Origin: WRCA01 sp050943575
GTDB taxonomy: Bacteria; Pseudomonadota; Alphaproteobacteria; Rs-D84
Length of the DNA stretch: 64,000 nt
Assembly (NCBI GenBank): GCA_050943575.1
Contig: JBMNPL010000001.1
Coordinates: 69,962 to 133,961 of the forward strand
Direction of reading: 5' to 3'
Under the pieces are notes generated by a model, which worked only from the letters and a program-made list of their open reading frames with translations, did no database searches and had not been told where the DNA came from. Positions 25,861-35,276 of the stretch are shown piece after piece. Within the stretch, counting starts at the first letter, position 1. Every line of letters starts with the position of its first letter. A program made the position numbers and the translations under genes.

Positions 25861-26493
25861 ATGAAAGATAAAATGAAAAATAAAATTAAAGAATTATTAT
25901 CAAAAAGCGAAAACAACGATATAATAACGTGTTTGCAGGAAATAAATGAATTGTTTTTACGTGATTATCAAATTAAAATTGGTAACGAAATTATAGAACC
26001 TTTACAAGTTGAAGCATATTACTATCACCCAAAATTATTTAGAGATAGTAGTGTGCATAAATCACAATTACAAACTAATAATTTTGGAAAATTATATTTT
26101 CATCCTGGTCCTTCTAATAGAAGTGGAGTAGATATATGTTTGTCAGATTCTGAAGAATATTTTCTTTCATTATTGTTAAAAACAGCATATGTTTTTTCAC
26201 GAACAAATACGAGCAAAAAAGAATCTTTTACACAAAGTGAATTGGCTGCAAAATTTAAAGATAAATATAATAATGAGATAGTTTTGGAGCCGAAAAGCCC
26301 AGTTTTCCATACTCAAAGAGTTGGACTTGCAGAAAAATGTGACTATAAGGATGAATTGCTTGGTGCAATAATAGGTATTGAAAATAAAGATATACAATTT
26401 TCTTTTGCAGAACGTTTTGGTAAAGAAAAAACTGTAAAGCGTAACCAACCTGATAAAATAAAAGAATACTTGGGATATAATCTTAAAAAATAA
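25861..26493 (+). CDS. Hypothetical protein
   Basis: 210-aa soluble protein I cannot assign. There is a Lys-rich helical start, then KLYFHPGPSNRSGVDICLS around residues 79-97 and the SLLLKTAYV segment. RNQPDKIKEYLGYNLKK ends the protein. The pattern of a short hydrophobic strand, an HPG-S-RSGVD loop and a later Arg-rich segment might point to a nucleic-acid or nucleotide-binding protein, but this is a guess. TAAGGATTT before the ATG gives a good ribosome-binding site. It stands alone between the efflux operon and rmuC. Confidence 0.6.
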   Translation: MKDKMKNKIKELLSKSENNDIITCLQEINELFLRDYQIKIGNEIIEPLQVEAYYYHPKLFRDSSVHKSQLQTNNFGKLYFHPGPSNRSGVDICLSDSEEYFLSLLLKTAYVFSRTNTSKKESFTQSELAAKFKDKYNNEIVLEPKSPVFHTQRVGLAEKCDYKDELLGAIIGIENKDIQFSFAERFGKEKTVKRNQPDKIKEYLGYNLKK

Positions 26494-26506
26494 TAATTTT
26501 TATAGA

Positions 26507-27382
26507 TTATTTTTCTTCTCCAAAATCTAATTCTTTTAATTTCTCTGCGCGTGGAGTTATTTTACGAATTGATATTTGTAAATCTTCAATATCTTTCTCA
26601 GTCATTTTAAAATGACTTTCAACCCGTGCAGCACGTTCAGATAAACGTGATAAATCCATTAATAATAAATCTAACTCTTTCTTTATATGTGATGCAACCT
26701 GTTTAATTTTTATATCGGAAAGTATAGCACGAATTGTATTTAAAGTTGCCCATAATGTCGCAGGTGATACGATAAATACTTTTTTACGTGCCGCATAATC
26801 AATTATATTTGGAAATTCACGATGTAATGTTTCAAATATTGATTCGCTCGCAATAAACATCATCGCACTTTCTGCTGTTGTGCCAGAAATTATATATTTA
26901 GATGCAATAGAATCAATATGAGTGCGAATTGATGCCTCGAAAACTTTACGATTTTCCTCATCTGGTGTTTCAGCATATTTTGAATATCCTTCTAGTGGAA
27001 ATTTACTATCAATTATCATATCTCCTGGTGGATAAGGTAAACGAATCACACAATCCGGACGAGCCCCATTTTCTAAAGTTTGCTGAAAGGCATAAGTTTC
27101 AGGTGGCATTACATCAGTAACTAAATCTTCTAATTGACGTTCGCCAAAACTACCACGTGCTTGCTTTGATCCCATAAGGATATTTTTGAAATTTGCAATA
27201 TCACTGCTAATAACTTTCAATTCTGTTGCATTTTGTGCCAATGCTGTTAGACGCTCTGATATACGTTCACGCAATCGAACATTATCCTCACGTAAAGATG
27301 ATAAATCCACCGGTTGTTTACGAAACATTAAAATAACTAATAAAATTATAATTATTCCCAATAATATAAAAATGATTGCCAT
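26507..27382 (-). CDS. rmuC: RmuC-family DNA recombination protein
   Basis: 291-aa protein with an N-terminal membrane helix (about 2-20), a short coiled-coil region (about 28-70) and the RmuC domain from about 75. The domain shows GSFGERQLEDLV, ARPDCVIRLP, DSKFPLEGY and MFIASESIFETLHRE. RmuC limits inversions at short inverted repeats and is thought to have a restriction-endonuclease-like core. It is shorter than E. coli RmuC (475 aa), mainly because the coiled coil is reduced. AAGGAAA precedes the ATG. Divergent from def. Confidence 0.9.
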   Translation of the reverse strand: MAIIFILLGIIIILLVILMFRKQPVDLSSLREDNVRLRERISERLTALAQNATELKVISSDIANFKNILMGSKQARGSFGERQLEDLVTDVMPPETYAFQQTLENGARPDCVIRLPYPPGDMIIDSKFPLEGYSKYAETPDEENRKVFEASIRTHIDSIASKYIISGTTAESAMMFIASESIFETLHREFPNIIDYAARKKVFIVSPATLWATLNTIRAILSDIKIKQVASHIKKELDLLLMDLSRLSERAARVESHFKMTEKDIEDLQISIRKITPRAEKLKELDFGEEK

Positions 27383-27419
27383 TTAAATTTCCTTTGTTAT
27401 TATTTTATTATAAACAGCT

Positions 27420-27938
27420 ATGAATAAATTACAAATGAAACTTTGTGGAGATTTAATTTTACGCGAAAAATGTGCGCCAGTGGATGATATATTTAAATTT
27501 ACTGATATTATGAATAAAATGGTTGATATGATGGATGAACAACGAGGGGTTGGTTTGGCTGCCCCACAAGTTGGTATCCCATATCGTTTCATAGTTATAA
27601 AAGAAGTCAAAAATCGTAAAGATCCCGGTATAGTTTATAAAATGATAAATCCAAGGATTTTATCAAAATCGGAAAAAACATGTGTGATAGAAGAAGGGTG
27701 TTTATCGGTTTTAGGACCAGATAATTTACCAGTTTACGCAGATGTGCAAAGACCTGAATCTATTGTTGCTGAATGGATGGATGAGAATGGCAAAAAATAT
27801 AAAAAAGAATTATCTGGATATTTTGCCCGTACTTTTCAACATGAAGTCGATCACTTGGATGGGATTTTATTTATTGATTATTTACCAGACGTTAAACGTG
27901 AAATGGTTATGCGTAAAGTTCGTAAAAGAAAAATGTAA
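27420..27938 (+). CDS. def: Peptide deformylase
   Basis: 172-aa Fe2+/Zn2+ peptidase that removes the formyl group from nascent proteins. All three motifs are visible: GVGLAAPQVG, EEGCLSV with the metal Cys, and H141-E-V-D-H145 with two metal His and the catalytic Glu. It is followed by fmt and truA, the usual alphaproteobacterial order. The ATG has only a short upstream region after TATTAT boxes and no Shine-Dalgarno, so leader length is uncertain and could be near zero. Confidence 0.96.
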   Translation: MNKLQMKLCGDLILREKCAPVDDIFKFTDIMNKMVDMMDEQRGVGLAAPQVGIPYRFIVIKEVKNRKDPGIVYKMINPRILSKSEKTCVIEEGCLSVLGPDNLPVYADVQRPESIVAEWMDENGKKYKKELSGYFARTFQHEVDHLDGILFIDYLPDVKREMVMRKVRKRKM

Positions 27939-27965
27939 ATATAAAAACAAAATTATAGGTAAAAT

Positions 27966-28790
27966 ATGAAATTAATTTTAATGGGTACGCCTAGTTTTGT
28001 TGTTCCGATATTTGATAAAGTTGCTGATGCTCATGAAGTTGTTGCTGTTTTTACTCGTGCGCCAAAACCAGTTGGTCGTAAACAAATTATAACAAAATCT
28101 CCTGTGCATATTTGGGCTGAAAATCGTGGGATAAAAGTTTATACAAATATAAATGAATTTAATAACCCAGAAATTCAAAATCAAAAATCAACAATAAATT
28201 ATATTTTAGTAATTTCTTACGGGGTAATTTTACGTGAAAATGTTTTAAATTTTGCACCATGTATAAATATTCACCCCAGTGATTTACCAAAATATCGTGG
28301 CCCATCACCAATAATAACAGCAATTTATAATGGTGATGAACAAAGTGCAGTATGTTTGATGCAAATAGTACCAGAAATTGATAGTGGGGACATCTTAATG
28401 CGTCAAGAATTTATAATTGGTGAAAATGAAACATTGAAAGAAATAGAATCCAAAGTTTCAGAAATTTCTACATCAATAGTTTTAGAATATTTGCGCACAC
28501 CTGAAAAATATCCACCTGTTTCGCAAATTGGTATACCTAGTTTTACACGAAAATTTACTGGCAAAGATGAAGTTATTGATTGGTCACAAAGTTCCAAACA
28601 AATTCATAATCAAGTTCGTTCAATAACTGGTCGAACAAAAATAAATGGTATAGATGTTAAGATTTTAGAAACAAAAATTATAGATGGAAAATTGGAAATT
28701 TTACGTATTCAGCCAGCAGGTAAAAAACCAATGCGTTGGACAGATTTTAAAAACGGATTACGTGGTGAAAAAATAGAGATTGGTAAATGA
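27966..28790 (+). CDS. fmt: Methionyl-tRNA formyltransferase
   Basis: 274-aa enzyme formylating initiator Met-tRNA with 10-formyl-THF. LILMGTPSFVVPIFD starts the Rossmann-like domain. NIHPSDLPKYRGPSPI holds the conserved Asn-His pair, and MQIVPEIDSGDIL the Asp. The C-terminal tRNA-binding domain is short, giving about 40 residues less than E. coli Fmt. It overlaps truA by 4 bp. Coupled with def it completes the formyl-Met cycle. Confidence 0.94.
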   Translation: MKLILMGTPSFVVPIFDKVADAHEVVAVFTRAPKPVGRKQIITKSPVHIWAENRGIKVYTNINEFNNPEIQNQKSTINYILVISYGVILRENVLNFAPCINIHPSDLPKYRGPSPIITAIYNGDEQSAVCLMQIVPEIDSGDILMRQEFIIGENETLKEIESKVSEISTSIVLEYLRTPEKYPPVSQIGIPSFTRKFTGKDEVIDWSQSSKQIHNQVRSITGRTKINGIDVKILETKIIDGKLEILRIQPAGKKPMRWTDFKNGLRGEKIEIGK

Positions 28791-29527
28791 CAAGATATAA
28801 ATTAATACTTGAATACGACGGAACAAATTTAATAGGGTGGCAAGAAAATGCCCAAGGTTCGTCCGTTCAATCTTTGGTACAAGATGCGATAAAAAAATTT
28901 TGCCAAACTAATACTGAAGTGGTTGCTGCTGGTCGTACAGATGCAGGTGTACATGCCTGTGCAATGGTTGCACATGCGGATTTGCCAGAATCTGACCCTG
29001 ATACAATTAAACGCGCTTTGAATTTTTATTTGAATGATAGCTCAGTATCTGTTTTAGATTGCATAGCTGTTCCTGATGATTTTCATGCAAGATTTTCATG
29101 TATCAGGCGAAATTATAGATATATAATTTTAAATCGTGATGCAAAGCCAACTTTAGATAAAAATAAAGTTTGGTGGGTACCGCAAAAACTAAATATAAAT
29201 CTGATGGAAATCGCTGCTGAAAAATTAATAGGAAACCATGATTGGACTAGTTTTAGAACAAGTGAATGTCAGGCAAAATCCCCAATAAAAACACTAGATG
29301 TGATAAAAATAACAACAAATAATAAATTAATATATATTGATTTTTCTGCCCGTTCTTTTTTACATCACCAAGTTCGTAACATAGTCGGAACTTTGGTTGA
29401 AATTGGACTTGGTAAACAATTAGATATAGATAAAATTTTTGCTGCGAAAAACCGTAGTGCAGCTGGACCTACAGCACCAGCATCTGGTTTATATTTTATT
29501 TCGGCTGATTATGCCACCAACGATTAG
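28787..29527 (+). CDS. truA: tRNA pseudouridine(38-40) synthase
   Basis: 246-aa TruA. Catalytic Asp52 lies in GRTDAGVHA; other family blocks are EYDGTNLIGWQ, FHARFSCIRRNYRYII and FLHHQVRNIVGTLVEIG. Family length is normal. It overlaps fmt by 4 bp at its 5' end and overlaps the convergent comEC gene by 32 bp at its 3' end. Confidence 0.96.
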   Translation: MTRYKLILEYDGTNLIGWQENAQGSSVQSLVQDAIKKFCQTNTEVVAAGRTDAGVHACAMVAHADLPESDPDTIKRALNFYLNDSSVSVLDCIAVPDDFHARFSCIRRNYRYIILNRDAKPTLDKNKVWWVPQKLNINLMEIAAEKLIGNHDWTSFRTSECQAKSPIKTLDVIKITTNNKLIYIDFSARSFLHHQVRNIVGTLVEIGLGKQLDIDKIFAAKNRSAAGPTAPASGLYFISADYATND

Positions 29528-31352
29528 AATTTATATATTCTATATGTCCGTTTTTATAAATTACAAATCCACCACGTAGAATTTTAGCTTGGCAATTATT
29601 TTTATCAACTATTTTTAAATAAGAAACTAAGAAATCATTTTCAATACATAATTGTTCTGCATTTTTTAATAAAGGCATAAATTTTTGTGTGTATGCCAGC
29701 GACCATTTTTCAGTTTGAATTAAACATAATCCTTTTTTACATTTTATGCGTTTATTTGGTGTTCCGGTTTTTTCAAAATTGTTTTGTTTCCAAGTATCAA
29801 ATGCGAAAAAGTGTTTACTAGATTTATTTCTGTTAAAGTGTAATTTGCCATTTAAAACAACAGCAATTAATTCATTATCATGTGTGGTATAGAAAATAGG
29901 TTTTGGTTTTATTGCTGTTAAAATTATTGGTATTAAAAAACATATAGCGACAGAAATAACTTTAATTTTTTTATTTTTTATCATAACTAGACAAATTAAA
30001 CCAATAACCATTAAGTAAAATGCAAAACTAGAAATAGTTGGTATTTGTATCCCAGCGAATGGTAAGCTTGAAATCCAATTAGCAATTTTTAATGTCCAAT
30101 CATAAACCGCGGTAGCATATGATGTTAATCCCAACATAGTTAGAGGCATAATTAAAATTGAAAATATAGGCAGACATAATAAATTACCAAGTAAACTATA
30201 GATTTGAATTGTGTGGAAATGATATGCGATAAATGGCATGGTAAAAATTGTTGCGATAAATGTTGTCATTATCATTATTTTTACTGCACGCCAAATTTTA
30301 TAAATAAAAGAAACCTTGTCGTATTTTGTGTCTCCAAAAAACCATATCAATCCGAAAATTGCTGCGAATGAAAGTTGAAATCCCGCTGCGGTTAAATAAT
30401 TCGGATTTGCTATTAATAAGGCTGTAAATACTATAGCTGTATTTCGCATAGTAAAAACATTGCGACCAAAAATAAATGCTGCAAACATTAAACTAGTGGT
30501 TAAAAATGCGCGTTGTGTTGCAACATCTGCGCCAGATAAAAATAAATAAAATAATAATCCGAAAAAAGAACAAATCATTGCCGGATAACGTGCAGATGTG
30601 CGTTTTGTTATCCATGGTATTAACCTAAATAAAGAATAAAAAAGTATAAATAACCAACCGCCAACCAATGAAATATGAAATCCACTGATAGAAAAAACAT
30701 GCCCGACCCCAGCCGCATTCCAAGCTTTATTTTCAGTATCCGGTAAAGTATGTTTATATCCTAAAACTAGTGAGTCAAAAAGTTTAGAATTAAATTTTTT
30801 ATGCATTTTTTCACGTAAACTGGCAATCCCATGCAAATTAGCATTTGAGTTGTCTATTTTTAAATTAGTTATGTATCCAGTTGCAGAAATACCATCAAAA
30901 TAAGCCCATTTTGCAAAATCAAATCCATTTGGAACATTGGCGGGAGCTGGTGGAAATATAGAAGCCGTAATTGTTATGTTATCACCAATATTTGGTATTA
31001 AGATTTCATCAGAAGCTGATAATCTATAAATAGCCCCGTTTTTATTATCTTGTAAAAATAAGCGTGTTTTATCTGGAGTATAATCTATGTTTTTAACAAC
31101 CCCTGATATTTCAGTATTATATTTTGAGTGGGTAATTCTTGGTATATCTACTGCGCGTGTCCATCCAATGCTATAAAATAAGCCAAATAATAAAGCAAAT
31201 ACAGGGGCTATTAATTTTTTATTCCATATAATAAAACCGATAGCGAAAAAAATAGATATTAATAATGGATATGCAATTGTGGGTTCAAACGGAAGTGCAA
31301 AATAAATTGCAATACCTGTGCAGAAAGCAAAAAGACTTAAAGCCAAATTCAT
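29496..31352 (-). CDS. comEC: ComEC/Rec2-family DNA uptake channel
   Basis: 618-aa polytopic membrane protein. Two N-terminal membrane helices are followed by an OB-like soluble domain (GVVKNIDYTPDKTRLFLQ; DUF4131 region). The competence channel domain follows, with FSISGFHISLVGG and FLSGADVATQRAFLTTSLM, and multiple helices to about residue 455. ComEC translocates single-stranded DNA across the inner membrane in naturally competent bacteria. The C-terminal part (about 460-618) is a soluble domain without the metallo-beta-lactamase HxHxDH motif, as in many alphaproteobacteria. No other competence genes are in the window. Confidence 0.88.
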   Translation of the reverse strand: MNLALSLFAFCTGIAIYFALPFEPTIAYPLLISIFFAIGFIIWNKKLIAPVFALLFGLFYSIGWTRAVDIPRITHSKYNTEISGVVKNIDYTPDKTRLFLQDNKNGAIYRLSASDEILIPNIGDNITITASIFPPAPANVPNGFDFAKWAYFDGISATGYITNLKIDNSNANLHGIASLREKMHKKFNSKLFDSLVLGYKHTLPDTENKAWNAAGVGHVFSISGFHISLVGGWLFILFYSLFRLIPWITKRTSARYPAMICSFFGLLFYLFLSGADVATQRAFLTTSLMFAAFIFGRNVFTMRNTAIVFTALLIANPNYLTAAGFQLSFAAIFGLIWFFGDTKYDKVSFIYKIWRAVKIMIMTTFIATIFTMPFIAYHFHTIQIYSLLGNLLCLPIFSILIMPLTMLGLTSYATAVYDWTLKIANWISSLPFAGIQIPTISSFAFYLMVIGLICLVMIKNKKIKVISVAICFLIPIILTAIKPKPIFYTTHDNELIAVVLNGKLHFNRNKSSKHFFAFDTWKQNNFEKTGTPNKRIKCKKGLCLIQTEKWSLAYTQKFMPLLKNAEQLCIENDFLVSYLKIVDKNNCQAKILRGGFVIYKNGHIEYINSNRWWHNQPK

Positions 31353-31393
31353 ATTAAATGAAATATTAATAGATAATAAAGATAAAATCTATA

Positions 31394-31708
31394 TCACTTT
31401 CCAAAAATAAAATCAGAGTTTTGAGATAATAAAATAATATTATCAATATTATCATCATATGCAGATTTACAACGTGCAATCTTTCCGCATTTTTCACATT
31501 TATGAATAATAATAAATTTATTACCAGACGCTTCAATAGCGGCAGGTTTCATCATACCGTTACAATGATTAGCACGATCACCTGGATTTATATCAACACA
31601 TTTTGACCATAAACATTTTGGACAATGGTTGGTATAACCATTGCCATAAACATCTGTGCCACAATTGGCACAAATAAAATTTTCAATTCTGCGGGAAAAT
31701 TTTTTCAG
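31394..31708 (-). CDS. RNHCP-domain zinc protein with CTG start
   Basis: 104-aa protein in a frame that has no ATG, GTG or TTG at its 5' end. The content is unmistakably the RNHCP domain: FICANCG at about 11-17, YTNHCPKCLWSKCVDINPG (25-43), DRANHCNGMM, then HKCEKCGKIARC and DDN. The Cys pairs imply bound zinc; function of the family is unknown. Codons after the last in-frame stop run GAT TAT AAA CTG. AGGA sits 7 bases before CTG and CTG lies 1 base after the gapR stop, so initiation at CTG by coupling is the best model. ATT codons further in are alternatives but would cut into the domain. Confidence 0.8.
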   Translation of the reverse strand: MKKFSRRIENFICANCGTDVYGNGYTNHCPKCLWSKCVDINPGDRANHCNGMMKPAAIEASGNKFIIIHKCEKCGKIARCKSAYDDNIDNIILLSQNSDFIFGK

Positions 31709-31709
31709 T

Positions 31710-31958
31710 TTATAATCCTAATGCATTACGATACATTTTGGTTAGTTCATCTGTTTCATCCAATTCATCTGGATCCATTTTACGTAAACGTATCATTTGT
31801 CTGATATATTTTGGATCATAACCTGCGGATTTAGCCTCGTTATAAATTTCTTTAATATCTGCTGCAATACCGGCGGCCTCTTCATTCATTTTTTCAATAC
31901 GTTCAATAATGCTTAGTAATTGTTTGTTGTCAAGTTGTCCATGATTTTCTTTTTGCAT
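31710..31958 (-). CDS. gapR: GapR-family (DUF2312) chromatin protein
   Basis: 82-aa protein matching the alphaproteobacterial GapR/DUF2312 family: LLSIIERIEKMNEEAAGIAADIKEIYNEAKSAGYDP followed by YIRQMIRLRK. In Caulobacter GapR is an essential nucleoid protein that binds overtwisted AT-rich DNA ahead of polymerases and stimulates topoisomerases. GAGG lies before the ATG. The RNHCP gene follows after 1 bp and is probably co-translated. Confidence 0.92.
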   Translation of the reverse strand: MQKENHGQLDNKQLLSIIERIEKMNEEAAGIAADIKEIYNEAKSAGYDPKYIRQMIRLRKMDPDELDETDELTKMYRNALGL

Positions 31959-32106
31959 AAATTCACCTCTGTTTTTTAATTTTGAAATATATTTTACTTA
32001 CATTGTGCGTGATAAATATGTTATCATTGCGGTTGAAAAATGCAAGGAAAACAATTTGTGAAAAAGTTGTTTTTATTTCTCTATAAAATTAAGGATATTT
32101 GTAAAA
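31959..32106. other. Intergenic region between gapR and pyk
   Basis: About 150 bp of divergent control region. Several -10-like boxes occur (e.g. TATCAT at 32022-32027) but no convincing -35/-10 pair for pyk. I see no RNA gene. Confidence 0.3.
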
Positions 32107-33480
32107 ATGAATAAATTAACAAAAATTATAGCATCTATTGGGCCTGCTAGCGAGAATTATGATGTTTTGAAAAAAATGATAGAGTTTGGTGTTAATGCTT
32201 GCCGGCTTAATTTTTCCCATGACACAGGGGATGCCCAAGGTAAAAAAATTGATTTGATACGTAAAATATCAGCAGAATTAGATCATCCTGTTGCAGTTAT
32301 TGCCGATTTACAAGGTCCCAAACATCGTATTGGTGATTTTAAAACTGAAAATCATTATCCATTAAAAATCGGTCAGGAATTTGTGTTGGATAATAATCCG
32401 GAGCGCGGCGATGGAACACGGGTATTTTTACCAGATAAAAGTGTTTTAAGCTCATTAAAGATTGGTAATCGTGTATTGTTAAATGACGGGAAAATAGAAC
32501 TTGAAGTAATTAAAACAGAAATTGGACGAGTAACAACACAAGTTGTTCGTGGATCTGAGATATGGTCGCGCCGCGGATTTAATATTCCAGATACTGAAAT
32601 TGAAACTAGTGTTTTAACTGAAAAAGATCGTATTGATTTGGAATATGTTTTAACAAAAAAACCAGATTGGGTCGCAATTTCTTTTGTACAAAGATCCGAA
32701 GATGTTCAAGAAGTTCGTGATTTTATTAATGAAAGAACATCAAGACCTGTAAAAATTATTTCAAAAATAGAACGTCCACAAGCGTTAGAAAATTTAGAAG
32801 AAATTATACAAATTTCAGATGCAATAATGTTTGCACGTGGTGATTTAGCAGTAGAAGTCTCTTTTGAAAAACTACCCGCTTTACAAAGACAATGTATTCG
32901 TATGTGCCGCAAGATGAATAAACCTATTATTGTCGCGACTCAAATGTTGGGTAGTATGGTCCATTCAGATTTTCCGTTGCGTGCAGAAATATCGGATGTT
33001 GCGCTGGCTTCTTATTTGCGTGCAGATTGTGTTATGACATCTGAAGAAACAACAATCAGTGATAATCCAACAAATGTTATTAATACGATGACTAAAATTG
33101 TTACAAATGCTGATACAGATGTTTTAGAAAATGGAAATGATTGGTCAAAAATAGAAAATGTTCCAGAAAATGATTGGTCGCGTAGTGTGGCATCCATGGC
33201 TTATTTAAATAAAGTAAAAGCGATAATAGTATTTGATTCAGGAATTAATATAGTAACACAAATTTCGTGTCGTAAACCAGATGTTCCAATTATTGCTGTT
33301 TTAAATAATGAAGTTGATGCTAATCAATTATGTATTTCTCGTGGTGTGTATCCAATTTTTGATACGAAATTATTCGCAAACAAAGATGTTATAGGTGTAG
33401 CTAATAAATTTGGAGTAACACGTGGTAAATTAGTTATTGTTGATGGTGATAAAATATCTTTACGTGATTTGGAAAAATAA
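32107..33480 (+). CDS. pyk: Pyruvate kinase
   Basis: 457-aa glycolytic enzyme converting phosphoenolpyruvate and ADP to pyruvate and ATP. Motifs: TKIIASIGPAS at the start, the NACRLNFSHD block, VAVIADLQGPKHRIG, SKIERPQALENLEEI with the catalytic Lys, and MFARGDLAVEVS with the metal-binding Asp. The usual MTSEET block is present as CVMTSEETTIS. Length is about normal; the C-terminal regulatory domain is present. It stands alone, and its presence shows that at least lower glycolysis is retained. Confidence 0.96.
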   Translation: MNKLTKIIASIGPASENYDVLKKMIEFGVNACRLNFSHDTGDAQGKKIDLIRKISAELDHPVAVIADLQGPKHRIGDFKTENHYPLKIGQEFVLDNNPERGDGTRVFLPDKSVLSSLKIGNRVLLNDGKIELEVIKTEIGRVTTQVVRGSEIWSRRGFNIPDTEIETSVLTEKDRIDLEYVLTKKPDWVAISFVQRSEDVQEVRDFINERTSRPVKIISKIERPQALENLEEIIQISDAIMFARGDLAVEVSFEKLPALQRQCIRMCRKMNKPIIVATQMLGSMVHSDFPLRAEISDVALASYLRADCVMTSEETTISDNPTNVINTMTKIVTNADTDVLENGNDWSKIENVPENDWSRSVASMAYLNKVKAIIVFDSGINIVTQISCRKPDVPIIAVLNNEVDANQLCISRGVYPIFDTKLFANKDVIGVANKFGVTRGKLVIVDGDKISLRDLEK

Positions 33481-33536
33481 GCAGTTTAAATACATATAAA
33501 TTTAATAGCTGGGCTTTTCACAGCATTTTTCATCGC

Positions 33537-33566
33537 TTGACCCGATGCAGGTATTTTTTGTATTCT
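33537..33566 (+). promoter_or_regulatory. Promoter of the carboxypeptidase gene, probably leaderless
   Basis: TTGACC (33537-33542), 18-bp spacer, TATTCT (33561-33566), then 7 bases to the ATG at 33574. Confidence 0.55.
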
Positions 33567-33573
33567 GTTATTT

Positions 33574-34683
33574 ATGAGAAAAATATCATTAATATTTGCT
33601 CTTTTTTCTTTAATTTTTATTTTGCCTGTAAGTGCGGCAGAATATAATGCGGCATTAGTAGCAGATATGGATACAGGGAAAGTTTTATATTCTGAAAATA
33701 TTAATGATTTAAATTATCCGGCTAGTTTAACTAAAATTATGACTTTATATTTGACATTTGATGCACTGGAACATAGCCGTTTGAAATTAGATGATTATTT
33801 AATTGTTTCACAAAATGCAACCAAGGCTTCACCTGTAAAATTAGGTTTAGCAGCAGGTAGTAAAATAAAAGTAGAAGATGCGATTAAAGCATTAACAGTC
33901 CATAGTGCAAATGATGTTGCGCTGGTTTTAGCTGAAAATCTAAAAGGTGGAAAAGAAGGAAATTTTGCATCACTTATGACCAAGGTGGCAAACCAAATAG
34001 GATTATCAAAAACTAATTTTGAAAATTCATCCGGTTTGCCTGATGATGATCATTTATCTAATGCGCGAGATATAGCATTAATGAGTATAGCAGTATATAA
34101 GCATTTCCCAAATTATTGGAAATACTTTGGGATAAAAAATTGGACTTATAAAGGTAAAACATATACTAATGGAAATCGTTTATTAGAAACTTACACTGGA
34201 TGCGATGGTATGAAAACAGGTTATACTAATAAATCTAAATATTCTTTAGTTGCAACAGCATCAAAACAAGGACGTCATGTAATAGCGGTTATTTTAGGGG
34301 CGCAAAGTAAAGATGTTCGTGCCAAGGTCGCGTCAAAAATGCTTGATAAAGGATTTGAAATAATACTAAATGAAAAACCTTTGTTAAAAACAGTTGCAAT
34401 AACAGGTGATAATAAATCTAAAAATACTAAGCCAAAACCTGAAACAGAAGTACATGTAAAAAAAACTGTTAAAGGATACGGTGTTCAATTTGGTGCTTTT
34501 TCTGATCGTTCAATTGCGGACAAGCAGGCACAAAAAATAAAAAAAATAACTGGAACAGATGTTGTTGTTGAAACATATAAAAGTTTATTTCGTGTAAGAG
34601 TATATAATTTACCAGAGCATACAGCCCAAGATATGTGTACAAATGTAAAATCACAAGGTATAGATTGTTTTATTTTTAAATGA
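33574..34683 (+). CDS. D-alanyl-D-alanine carboxypeptidase (S11, DacA-type) with SPOR domain
   Basis: 369-aa exported penicillin-binding protein that trims the terminal D-Ala of peptidoglycan stem peptides. A signal peptide ends about residue 21 (VSAAEY). Active-site motifs are S51-L-T-K54, S111-A-N113 and K214-T-G216. The C-terminal region (about 293-369; GYGVQFGAFSDRSIADKQAQ) is a SPOR domain that binds denuded septal glycan. Thus it probably acts at the septum. The usual DacA C-terminal amphipathic anchor is replaced by this SPOR fusion, which is common in alphaproteobacteria. It overlaps recR by 4 bp. Confidence 0.93.
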   Translation: MRKISLIFALFSLIFILPVSAAEYNAALVADMDTGKVLYSENINDLNYPASLTKIMTLYLTFDALEHSRLKLDDYLIVSQNATKASPVKLGLAAGSKIKVEDAIKALTVHSANDVALVLAENLKGGKEGNFASLMTKVANQIGLSKTNFENSSGLPDDDHLSNARDIALMSIAVYKHFPNYWKYFGIKNWTYKGKTYTNGNRLLETYTGCDGMKTGYTNKSKYSLVATASKQGRHVIAVILGAQSKDVRAKVASKMLDKGFEIILNEKPLLKTVAITGDNKSKNTKPKPETEVHVKKTVKGYGVQFGAFSDRSIADKQAQKIKKITGTDVVVETYKSLFRVRVYNLPEHTAQDMCTNVKSQGIDCFIFK

Positions 34684-35276
34684 ATCCGAAAATAGAAAAA
34701 CTTATTAAACAATTTGCAAAATTACCACGTATTGGTGGACGTGCCGCGCAACGTATAGTTTTATCTTTATTACAAGACAAGACAGGTCGTGCCGTCGCGT
34801 TAGCTAAAGCATTAAACGAGACAGCATCTAGTATAAAACCATGTTCAATATGTGGATGTTTAACTGATACAACAAATAATAATATGTGTGAATTTTGTAA
34901 AGATAATTCTCGTGCGAACTCTCAATTATGTATAGTTCGTGATTTGGGTGATATTTGGACACTTGAAAAATCTGGTGTATTTCGTGGTCGTTATCATGTA
35001 ATCGGTGGTTTATTGTCTGGTTTAAATGGTATGACCCCAGCAGATTTAAATATATCAAATCTGCCAGAAAGAATTAAAAATGAGAAAATAACCGAAGTTA
35101 TTTTCGCTTTACCAAATACAGTAGAAGGTAAAACAACACAACATTATATAATAACAATTATTGGTAATAATGTGATGTTTTCAGAATTGGCATCAGGTGT
35201 TCCGTTGGGTGGAGATTTGGATTATATAGATGATGGGACATTATCTATAGCATTTGATAGTAGAAAACAAATATGA
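34680..35276 (+). CDS. recR: Recombination mediator RecR
   Basis: 198-aa RecFOR-pathway protein that with RecO loads RecA on SSB-coated DNA. It has the helix-hairpin-helix region (LPRIGGRAAQRI), the Cys4 zinc finger CSICGCLTD...MCEFC, and the Toprim domain LCIVRDLGDIW ... GRYHVIGGLLSGLNG. Family length normal. In many bacteria recR follows dnaX; here dnaX lies 20 kb away and recR is coupled to a cell-wall gene and rsmA. Confidence 0.96.
   Translation: MNPKIEKLIKQFAKLPRIGGRAAQRIVLSLLQDKTGRAVALAKALNETASSIKPCSICGCLTDTTNNNMCEFCKDNSRANSQLCIVRDLGDIWTLEKSGVFRGRYHVIGGLLSGLNGMTPADLNISNLPERIKNEKITEVIFALPNTVEGKTTQHYIITIIGNNVMFSELASGVPLGGDLDYIDDGTLSIAFDSRKQI

Noticed and set aside
33508..33530. Possible terminator after pyk
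   Set aside because: The stem (gctg/cagc) is only four pairs with mismatches; too weak to list.
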